A DNA stretch of 7,667 nt, from contig CACZPG010000150.1 in the NCBI GenBank assembly GCA_902782965.1, positions 1-7,667 of the forward strand, written 5' to 3'. This document shows positions 1 through 5,484 of this stretch, in pieces. This DNA is from an uncultured Lachnospiraceae bacterium (GTDB lineage: Bacteria; Bacillota; Clostridia; Lachnospirales; Lachnospiraceae). Every line of letters starts with the position of its first letter. The first letter of the stretch is position 1. The notes beneath the pieces are model-generated. The model was not told the DNA's origin. It saw only the letters and a list, made by a program, of their open reading frames with translations, and made no database searches. The position numbers and the translations under genes were made by a program.

Positions 1-23
1 AACTATCTACCTATCGCGCCGAG

Positions 24-48
24 ACGCATCCTTAGCGGAGCGTTTTTT
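24..48 (+). terminator. Intrinsic terminator of a convergent gene left of the window
   Basis: On the plus strand ACGC-TCC (24-27, 29-31, with A28 bulged) can pair with GGA-GCGT (37-43) across a TTAGC loop, followed at once by a T-run ending at 48. This is the form of a Rho-independent terminator for a plus-strand gene whose body lies left of the window. The stem is short and has one bulge. The gene itself is not visible, so its existence is inferred. Confidence 0.55.
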
Positions 49-85
49 ATATAATAGGGAACGCAGTTTCCTATTATATAAAAAA
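43..85. repeat. Perfect 16-bp AT-rich inverted repeat between two opposed terminators
   Basis: Arms TTTTTTATATAATAGG (43-58) and CCTATTATATAAAAAA (70-85) are exact reverse complements. Three further pairs (59-61 with 67-69, one of them G-T) leave a five-base loop, CGCAG. The outer T/A runs serve as U-tracts for the terminators on either side: the left arm for the plus-strand hairpin at 24-43 and the complement of the right arm for the minus-strand hairpin at 86-114. It may be just the shared tail of a bidirectional terminator or a copy of a dispersed intergenic palindrome. One window cannot separate these. Confidence 0.8.
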
Positions 86-114
86 CCGCAGAACCAAAAT
101 GATCAGTCCTGCGG
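80..114 (-). terminator. Intrinsic terminator of trpB2
   Basis: On the minus strand CCGCAGGAC (114-106) pairs with GTTCTGCGG (94-86), nine pairs with one G-U, around an 11-base loop. Six Ts follow (85-80) before the sequence becomes ATATAATAGG. It lies about 40 bases after the trpB2 stop, where a transcription terminator for that gene is expected. Confidence 0.85.
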
Positions 115-155
115 TAAATAAATATCTATAGAGTTATTTCTTCCGGATTAACGGA

Positions 156-1535
156 TTAGCCCTCAACCTTTGGAAGCTTAGCGATGGATGCAGCTATCTC
201 TTCATCTGTAGGGATATAATCGCCCATCTCACCATTATTATACTTCTCATATGCAACCATGTCGAAGTAACCAGTTCCTGTAAGACCGAATACGATAGTC
301 TTCTCTTCGCCTGTCTCTTTGCACTTGAGAGCTTCATCAATTGCAACACGGATAGCATGTGAGCTTTCAGGAGCAGGAAGGATACCTTCAACTCTTGCAA
401 ACTGCTCAGCAGCTTCGAATACTGAAGTCTGTTCTACACTTGTAGCCTCCATGTATCCATCATGATAAAGCTGTGAAAGAGTTGAGCTCATTCCGTGGAA
501 TCTGAGTCCTCCTGCATGGTTAGCGGATGGAATGAAGCTGCTTCCAAGAGTATACATCTTTGCAAGTGGACAGATCATACCTGTATCGCAGAAATCATAT
601 GCATAAGTACCACGTGTGAAGCTTGGGCATGATGCAGGCTCAACAGCTATAATTCTGTAATCAGCCTCACCTCTCAGCTTCTCACCCATAAATGGAGCTA
701 TAAGTCCGCCGAGATTTGATCCACCACCGGCACATCCTATGATCACATCCGGCTTAATACCATATTTATCAAGAGCAGCCTTAGTCTCAAGACCGATAAC
801 TGACTGATGAAGGAGTACCTGGTTAAGCACACTTCCGAGAACATATCTGTAACCCGGATTCTTTGTAGCAACTTCAACAGCTTCAGAAATGGCACATCCA
901 AGACTTCCTGTTGTTCCAGGATGCTCAGCAAGGATCTTCTTACCTACTTCTGTTGTTTCTGATGGAGAAGGTGTTACGCTTGCTCCGTAAGTTCTCATAA
1001 CCTCTCTTCTGAAAGGCTTCTGCTCATAAGAAACCTTTACCATATATACCTTGCAGTCAAGGTCAAAGTATGAACAGGCCATTGAAAGTGCTGTTCCCCA
1101 CTGACCGGCTCCGGTCTCTGTGGTAACACCCTTAAGTCCCTGCTTCTTAGCATAGTAAGCCTGAGCAATTGCAGAATTAAGCTTGTGGCTTCCACTTGTA
1201 TTATTTCCTTCGAACTTATAGTATATCTTAGCCGGTGTATCGAGCTTCTTCTCAAGGCAGTAAGCTCTTACCAGTGGTGATGGTCTGTACATCTTGTAGA
1301 ATTCTCTGATTTCATCAGGAATATCGATATATGGTGTAGTATCATCCAGCTCCTGCTGAACCAGCTCCTCACAGAAAATCGGTGACAGCTCTTCAGCTGT
1401 AAGTGGCTTACCGGTTCCCGGATTAAGCAGCGGTGCCGGCTTATTCTTCATATCAGCTCTGAGATTATACCATGCCTTTGGCATCTCATTCTCATTTAAA
1501 TAGATTTTGTAAGGAATCTTGTTTTCATCTGACAT
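156..1535 (-). CDS. trpB2: Type-2 tryptophan synthase beta chain (TrpB2), PLP-dependent
   Basis: This 459-residue protein is a fold-type II PLP enzyme of the TrpB2 group, which joins indole to L-serine to give L-tryptophan in the cytoplasm. The PLP lysine is K118 in NTSGSHKLN, the catalytic glutamate is E140 in ETGAGQWG, and the phosphate of PLP is held by GGGSN at about 270-274. The longer N-terminus, the W in GAGQWG and the length (ordinary TrpB is near 400 residues) separate it from the trpB at 6280-7482. TrpB2 proteins usually act without TrpA and are thought to salvage free indole; that role here is inference. The start is ATG with AGGAGGA seven bases upstream (1543-1549). The gene is monocistronic: its own promoter and tRNA-Trp T-box lie upstream and a terminator follows. 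Automatic pipelines may call it only a TrpB-like PLP enzyme. Confidence 0.93.
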   Translation of the reverse strand: MSDENKIPYKIYLNENEMPKAWYNLRADMKNKPAPLLNPGTGKPLTAEELSPIFCEELVQQELDDTTPYIDIPDEIREFYKMYRPSPLVRAYCLEKKLDTPAKIYYKFEGNNTSGSHKLNSAIAQAYYAKKQGLKGVTTETGAGQWGTALSMACSYFDLDCKVYMVKVSYEQKPFRREVMRTYGASVTPSPSETTEVGKKILAEHPGTTGSLGCAISEAVEVATKNPGYRYVLGSVLNQVLLHQSVIGLETKAALDKYGIKPDVIIGCAGGGSNLGGLIAPFMGEKLRGEADYRIIAVEPASCPSFTRGTYAYDFCDTGMICPLAKMYTLGSSFIPSANHAGGLRFHGMSSTLSQLYHDGYMEATSVEQTSVFEAAEQFARVEGILPAPESSHAIRVAIDEALKCKETGEEKTIVFGLTGTGYFDMVAYEKYNNGEMGDYIPTDEEIAASIAKLPKVEG

Positions 1536-1542
1536 ATCTTTG

Positions 1543-1549
1543 TCCTCCT
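1543..1549 (-). promoter_or_regulatory. Ribosome binding site of trpB2
   Basis: AGGAGGA on the minus strand lies seven bases before the ATG at 1533-1535. It is a near-perfect Shine-Dalgarno site and fixes the start of trpB2. It lies downstream of the T-box terminator, so access depends only on readthrough of that terminator. Confidence 0.85.
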
Positions 1550-1609
1550 AATTAAATACTTCTTATATAGTTTCTTAATTCTTTTCCGGGACAGATATTG
1601 TCAGAATAC

Positions 1610-1651
1610 AAAAAACCTGTCCCATAACAGTAGTTACTGCTGGGACAGGTT
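1610..1651 (-). terminator. T-box regulated intrinsic terminator
   Basis: On the minus strand AACCTGTCCCA (1651-1641) pairs perfectly over 11 bases with TGGGACAGGTT (1624-1614). The loop region can add a small inner CAGT/ACTG stem. Six Ts run from 1615 to 1610. The 5' arm can instead pair with CAGGTT right after the T-box motif, giving the mutually exclusive antiterminator, so this hairpin is the OFF state of the leader. Confidence 0.93.
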
Positions 1652-1821
1652 AATATTCAAAACCTGCGGTGCCACCCGGCTTGGTGTATTTCTACACCCA
1701 CTTATTTATTCAGTTTAACCTCTGAAGTCCCATTCAGCATAACACTTAATACCGCACTCTCACCTGCTGCGGTTCTCTGTAATAAAGGAGGTCCTGCCTA
1801 CTTGCTCTTCATCTACGGTTT
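1610..1821 (-). ncRNA. T-box riboswitch, tRNA-Trp specific, upstream of trpB2
   Basis: The minus-strand leader shows the T-box landmarks in order. The Stem I entry is GATGAAGAGCAAGTA near 1814-1800, followed by a distal CCGCA/TGCGG stem (1772-1768 with 1756-1752) that encloses the conserved GGTGAGAG loop. The specifier region GAATGGGAC carries UGG at 1732-1730. A small Stem III, GGTGTA-GAAA-TACACC, spans about 1697-1682. The T-box proper, CGGGTGGCACCGCAGG (1679-1664), comes next, then the competing antiterminator and terminator. In this family uncharged tRNA pairs with the specifier by its anticodon and with the T-box bulge by its NCCA end, which stabilises the antiterminator. UGG predicts sensing of uncharged tRNA-Trp and expression of trpB2 under tryptophan starvation. 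The 5' end at about 1821 is inferred from the promoter. Confidence 0.93.
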
Positions 1822-1827
1822 TAATGA

Positions 1828-1857
1828 ATACTATCATTTAATTACAGTACTTGTCAA
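1828..1857 (-). promoter_or_regulatory. Promoter of the T-box/trpB2 transcript
   Basis: On the minus strand a perfect -35 TTGACA (1857-1852) is followed after 18 bases by TAGTAT (1833-1828). The -10 is preceded by TGA, which makes it a TGn extended -10. The start site would be near 1821, just before the first T-box Stem I bases. The position between the regulator stop and the T-box supports an independent transcript. Confidence 0.75.
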
Positions 1858-1880
1858 CAGAATTCTCTGAGTCTTGCAAA

Positions 1881-2459
1881 TCATTCATCAATGATTGTTT
1901 CAGCGACTTGTCTTTTAGTAAGTCCTTTATTCATGGCCTCACGGATAATATGTTCATGAGCTTCTTTCTCACTCATTCCCCGTTCCACCAGCATTATCTT
2001 AGCACGACTGACCAGCTTAAGCTCCTCCATCTTGTCATTCAGTGTCTTAAGCTTTCTCTGGACATTTCGCAGTCTGTCATTCATGGCAATAAGCAGACGG
2101 ATCATTCTTTCGAGTTCTTCTCTCTTCATAGGTTTGGGAATAGTGAATATTCCATATTCTATGAGATGCGCGTCCATGTTGCTGTACACTTCTGCCGGAA
2201 CAGCAAAAATAATTCCGGCACTATGTCTCTCAGCCAGATCCATGGCAAAATCAGTCCCCATCCCATCCTGAAGCGGAGCATTGATTATAACTATATCATA
2301 CTCTCTGACAAGAAGCTCCCTTCTTGCTGAAGAAGCACTCTTTCTTACTTCAATAACATCGAATCTTCTGTCAGGAAGAACTTTTCTGGTCATCATATTA
2401 AATTGTTCTGATGACGATACAATAAGTACCGAATATCTTTTTACAGTTCTTTCTTTCAT
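1881..2459 (-). CDS. ANTAR-domain transcription antiterminator with degenerate receiver domain
   Basis: The product is a 192-residue cytoplasmic protein of response-regulator layout. Residues about 8-125 form a CheY-like receiver, a helical linker follows (about 125-148), and the C-terminal ANTAR RNA-binding domain covers about 130-190 (SRAKIML, EKEAHEHIIREAM, QVAETIID). The receiver looks unable to take a phosphate: the aspartate site is N60 in YDIVIINAPL and the acidic pair is S15-S16, although K109 of PKP is kept. ANTAR proteins bind paired hexaloop hairpins in nascent RNA and block termination. The gene starts 15 bases after the glutamine synthetase-like gene, and a glnA-ANTAR pair is known from clostridia, where the protein is linked to nitrogen control. 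I chose the ATG at 2457-2459, with a weak GAG upstream. A TTG at 2469-2471 would add four residues. Confidence 0.88.
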   Translation of the reverse strand: MKERTVKRYSVLIVSSSEQFNMMTRKVLPDRRFDVIEVRKSASSARRELLVREYDIVIINAPLQDGMGTDFAMDLAERHSAGIIFAVPAEVYSNMDAHLIEYGIFTIPKPMKREELERMIRLLIAMNDRLRNVQRKLKTLNDKMEELKLVSRAKIMLVERGMSEKEAHEHIIREAMNKGLTKRQVAETIIDE

Positions 2460-2474
2460 ACCGATTCTCAAACA

Positions 2475-3647
2475 TTAGGAAATATATTTATCAATAATAC
2501 CTGAAGGCAGAATACCCCTTATAAATTCACTGTTAGCCGCCATATTCTTCGCTTCTTTTCTTGACTTTGGAAGCATAATGCTTTCCTGTGAAAACTCCTC
2601 CGGAAGACTGATCTTATTCTCAATACCGTAAAGTCCCGCATATATCAGAAGCGCATTAACAAGATATGGATTACTGAGAGCATCCGGTGAACGGAGTTCA
2701 ACCCTGGTTTTGCCACCGACTTCATCTATAAACATAAGCTCTGAGCCACCATTTCTTGACCAGTTAACCTTGTCCGGTGCCGTACTGTTTCCAAGTCGGT
2801 TATAAGACGCATCTGTAGGGTTAAGAAAGATTGTTATATCCTTGATTTTGGAAAGAATTCCGGCTGCAGCGTATTTAACCACATCGTTTCCTTCATTATC
2901 ATGAGCAAATATATTAATGTGATATCCATTTCCCGGTTTATCCGCAAGAGGCATAGGTGAGAAATCAGCATAGAGACCGTTTCTGTCTGCTACTGTAGAT
3001 ACAACCATTTTCATCGTTGTTATCTGGTCTGCAGCCTTAAGTGGCTTACCATAATGAAAATCTATCTCATTCTGTCCCGGACCTCTTTCATGATGTGATC
3101 TTTCCGGAGATAATCCCATTTCTTCTATAATAAGACATATTTCTCTACGAATGTTCTCCCCTCTGTCAAGAGGAGCAATATCCATGTATCCTGCCTCGTC
3201 ATACGGAATCTTGGTAGGTCTGGCTTCATCATCGGTCTTAAAAAGATAGAATTCCATTTCAGATCCGAATCTGAACTCAATCCCGGCTGCATCAGCTGCT
3301 TCAACGGCCTTCTTCAGAATATTTCTTGTATCTGCTTCGAAGGGCTTTCCCTCAGAATCACACACATCACAGAACATTCTCAGAACACGGCCGGAATCCG
3401 GTCTCCAGGGAAGAACCGATATAGTAGATGGATCCGGTTTGAGATACAGAGTTGATTCAGAGCTTCCGTCGAATCCTCTTATAACACGGGCATTGATTGG
3501 AATCCCTTCCTTGAAGGCCTTATGTATCTCTCCCGGCATAATGGAGATATTCTTCTGTACTCCAAATGCATCACGAAAAGCAAGACGTATAAACTTAGCA
3601 TCTTCCTCCTCAATATATTCAATTACTTCTGATTCTGAATAATTCAT
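2475..3647 (-). CDS. Short, divergent type I glutamine synthetase-like protein
   Basis: The 390-residue product has the glutamine synthetase fold: an N-terminal beta-grasp domain (FIRLAFRDAFGVQKNI, about 19-34) and a catalytic domain with metal-ligand motifs GSEMEF (E130, E132), HHERGPGQNEIDF (E187, E194), GNGYHINI (H243) and RVELRSPD (E318). True GlnA makes glutamine from glutamate, ammonia and ATP. This protein is about 50 residues shorter than the usual 440 and lacks the region of the adenylylation tyrosine. It reads WSRNGGSELMFI where GlnA has the NRS...RIP motif, so two conserved active-site arginines become G301 and F306. It may therefore be an altered ligase or a regulatory homologue, and I give no gene symbol. 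The start is ATG at 3645-3647 with AAAGGA six bases upstream. An in-frame ATG at 3704 lacks a good site and lies upstream of the predicted promoter -10. The next gene is the ANTAR regulator. Confidence 0.85.
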   Translation of the reverse strand: MNYSESEVIEYIEEEDAKFIRLAFRDAFGVQKNISIMPGEIHKAFKEGIPINARVIRGFDGSSESTLYLKPDPSTISVLPWRPDSGRVLRMFCDVCDSEGKPFEADTRNILKKAVEAADAAGIEFRFGSEMEFYLFKTDDEARPTKIPYDEAGYMDIAPLDRGENIRREICLIIEEMGLSPERSHHERGPGQNEIDFHYGKPLKAADQITTMKMVVSTVADRNGLYADFSPMPLADKPGNGYHINIFAHDNEGNDVVKYAAAGILSKIKDITIFLNPTDASYNRLGNSTAPDKVNWSRNGGSELMFIDEVGGKTRVELRSPDALSNPYLVNALLIYAGLYGIENKISLPEEFSQESIMLPKSRKEAKNMAANSEFIRGILPSGIIDKYIS

Positions 3648-3653
3648 ATTTGT

Positions 3654-3659
3654 TCCTTT
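3654..3659 (-). promoter_or_regulatory. Ribosome binding site deciding the glutamine synthetase-like start
   Basis: AAAGGA on the minus strand, six bases before the ATG at 3645-3647, supports the 390-residue start over the in-frame ATG 57 bases upstream at 3704. The protein from this ATG begins MNYSESEV, close to the usual GlnA beginning. Confidence 0.75.
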
Positions 3660-3686
3660 CTGGCATAACTTACTTTTTTCCTTCAC

Positions 3687-3695
3687 ATTATAACA
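3687..3695 (-). promoter_or_regulatory. Extended -10 promoter of the glutamine synthetase-like gene
   Basis: In the short gap after pyrG the minus strand reads TGTTATAAT, a consensus -10 (TATAAT, 3692-3687) with a perfect TGn extension. No good -35 is present at 16-18 bases, which extended -10 promoters tolerate. Transcription would begin near 3680, leaving a leader of only about 33 bases before the ATG. There is no terminator hairpin after pyrG, so readthrough from pyrG is also likely. Confidence 0.6.
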
Positions 3696-3716
3696 TAGAG
3701 CCAATACTCTTTCCCT

Positions 3717-5363
3717 TTATTTATCAATTGCATTCTTAATAAACTCATGGAATATCGGATGTGGTCTGTTTGGTCTGGATTTAAACTCAGGATGGAACTG
3801 AACCCCCAGATAGAAAGGATGATCCTTAATCTCTACGGTTTCAACCAGATTACCATCCGGCGACTGACCTGAAATGATGAGGCCGGCCTCTGTCAGAATA
3901 TCCCTGTAGGAATTATTAAACTCATATCTGTGTCTGTGTCTCTCATTAATTACACAGCTGTCTTCTTTATTCTCAGAGTTTTCACTGATCATGGTTTTTC
4001 CATAATTCAGGAAATAACATTTCTCCATAATGGTATCAGGTTCAACAACACAAGGATAACTTCCGAGTCTCAAAGTTCCACCCTTGTCCACACTGTCTGA
4101 CTGTCCAGGCATAAAATCTATTACCTTGGTATCCGTTGCATCGTGGAACTCTCCTGAGCAGGCATCCTTTAATCCGGCAACGTTTCTTGCATATTCTATT
4201 ACAGCGATCTGCATTCCGAGACATATTCCGAAATATGGTATCTTATTCTCACGTGCAAACTGTGCTGCCAGGATCATTCCCTCAATTCCTCTGTCACCGA
4301 AACCGCCCGGAACGATAATTCCATTAAGATTTCCAAGACGGACACCGACATTTGATTTATCCAGCTCTTCAGAATCGATCCAGTCAATTTTGACATCAAC
4401 GCCAAGTCCGAAACCGGCATGATGAAGAGCTTCCGCAACTGAAAGATATGCATCATGAAGCTGTATATATTTTCCAACAAGACCGATAGTTATCTCACGA
4501 TCGGTATTCTCAATATTCTTAACGAGATTTCTCCACTCTGCCAGATCCGGCTCCTGGGTATTCAGACCCAGCTCTCTGCAGACTACATTTGCAAGTCCTG
4601 CATCCTCAAGCATAAGAGGTGCCTCATACAGACTTGGAAGAGTCCTGTTCTCTATAACACAATCTTCCTTAACATTACAGAACATTGATATCTTTCTGAA
4701 AATAGCAGGCTCAAGAGGTTCATCACATCTGAGAACAATAATATCAGGACGCACACCCATTCCCTGAAGCTCTTTAACTGAGTGCTGGGTAGGTTTAGAT
4801 TTATGCTCATCAGATCCATGAAGGAAAGGAACCAGTGTAACGTGTATGAAAAGACTGTCTTCCGGAGGTACCTCAAGAGAAATCTGTCTCACTGCTTCAA
4901 TAAACGGCTGTGACTCGATATCACCGATAGTTCCACCTATTTCCGTAATTACAACATCCGCATCTGTCTCATTTCCCACTCTATATACGAATTCTTTGAT
5001 CTCATTGGTTATATGCGGAATAACCTGGACTGTTGAACCCAGATATTTTCCCTGACGTTCCTTATTCAGCACATTCCAATACACCTTACCGGAAGTAAGA
5101 TTCGAATATTTATTCAGATCTTCATCAATAAATCTCTCATAATGTCCCAGATCAAGATCAGTCTCTGCTCCATCTTCAGTTACATATACCTCTCCATGCT
5201 GATAAGGGCTCATTGTGCCCGGGTCTACATTAATATAAGGATCCAGCTTCTGCGCTGCCACCTTCAGTCCTCTCGCCTTCAGAAGTCTTCCGAGAGAAGC
5301 CGCTGTAATACCTTTTCCTAACCCCGATACAACACCGCCTGTTACGAAAATAAACTTAGCCAT
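3717..5363 (-). CDS. pyrG: CTP synthase (glutamine-hydrolysing)
   Basis: CTP synthase aminates UTP to CTP using ATP and the amide of glutamine, the last step of pyrimidine nucleotide synthesis in the cytoplasm. The 548-residue protein is full length and typical. The N-terminal amidoligase domain starts with MAKFIFVTGGVVSGLGKGI (ATP loop) and contains EIGGTIGDIES (about 141-151). A linker near 270-290 joins the class I glutamine amidotransferase domain, with nucleophile C381 in FGICLGMQ and the H524/E526 pair in VQFHPEF. The HRHRYEFN segment is preceded by a Ser/Glu/Asn-rich stretch (about 455-472) that looks like a surface loop. The start ATG has GGGAGGT close upstream (5368-5374). It has its own promoter and a leader hairpin after trpA, and is followed closely by the glutamine synthetase-like gene. 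Confidence 0.98.
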   Translation of the reverse strand: MAKFIFVTGGVVSGLGKGITAASLGRLLKARGLKVAAQKLDPYINVDPGTMSPYQHGEVYVTEDGAETDLDLGHYERFIDEDLNKYSNLTSGKVYWNVLNKERQGKYLGSTVQVIPHITNEIKEFVYRVGNETDADVVITEIGGTIGDIESQPFIEAVRQISLEVPPEDSLFIHVTLVPFLHGSDEHKSKPTQHSVKELQGMGVRPDIIVLRCDEPLEPAIFRKISMFCNVKEDCVIENRTLPSLYEAPLMLEDAGLANVVCRELGLNTQEPDLAEWRNLVKNIENTDREITIGLVGKYIQLHDAYLSVAEALHHAGFGLGVDVKIDWIDSEELDKSNVGVRLGNLNGIIVPGGFGDRGIEGMILAAQFARENKIPYFGICLGMQIAVIEYARNVAGLKDACSGEFHDATDTKVIDFMPGQSDSVDKGGTLRLGSYPCVVEPDTIMEKCYFLNYGKTMISENSENKEDSCVINERHRHRYEFNNSYRDILTEAGLIISGQSPDGNLVETVEIKDHPFYLGVQFHPEFKSRPNRPHPIFHEFIKNAIDK

Positions 5364-5380
5364 TTTTACCTCCCACTAAC

Positions 5381-5417
5381 AAAATGAGGCACTTCGGGTA
5401 CAGAACCCGAAGCGCCC
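5381..5417 (-). terminator. GC-rich hairpin in the pyrG leader (terminator or attenuator)
   Basis: On the minus strand GGCGCTTCGGGT (5416-5405) pairs with ACCCGAAGTGCC (5399-5388), 12 pairs with one G-U, around a TCTGT loop. It is followed by TCATTTTGTT, a weak and interrupted U-tract, and then directly by the pyrG ribosome binding site. It could end trp operon transcription, attenuate pyrG, or both. The 5' arm starts with GGGC, the start sequence used in CTP-sensing pyrG leaders of other Firmicutes, but I see no clear pyrimidine-rich partner for poly(G), so that mechanism is only a possibility. Confidence 0.6.
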
Positions 5418-5456
5418 TTGCTTCATATAAATATATTAATTATCTAAACTAATCTT

Positions 5457-5484
5457 AGTATATTACTTTATTTTTAAAAGTCAA
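5457..5484 (-). promoter_or_regulatory. Probable pyrG promoter overlapping the trpA stop
   Basis: The minus strand has -35 TTGACT (5484-5479), a 16-base spacer, and -10 TATACT (5462-5457), each one mismatch from consensus. Transcription would start near 5450, giving a leader of roughly 85 bases that includes the hairpin at 5388-5416. The trpA stop TGA (5483-5481) lies inside the -35. A second, weaker -10-like element, TATATG (5429-5424), sits six bases before GGGC at 5417 but lacks a fitting -35. Confidence 0.65.

Noticed and set aside
1851..2330. 159-codon plus-strand open frame opposite the ANTAR gene
   Set aside because: It mirrors the ANTAR coding sequence and has no recognisable motif.
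2460..2471. TTG start for the ANTAR regulator
   Set aside because: It adds only four residues and has no ribosome site; the ATG at 2459 is preferred, though without a strong site of its own.
3648..3704. N-terminal extension of the glutamine synthetase-like protein from the ATG at 3704
   Set aside because: The added 19 residues do not resemble GlnA, the predicted -10 lies inside this stretch, and a good ribosome site precedes the ATG at 3647.
4042..5055. Several short open frames on both strands within pyrG
   Set aside because: All lie inside a full-length, well-conserved pyrG frame and carry no motif.
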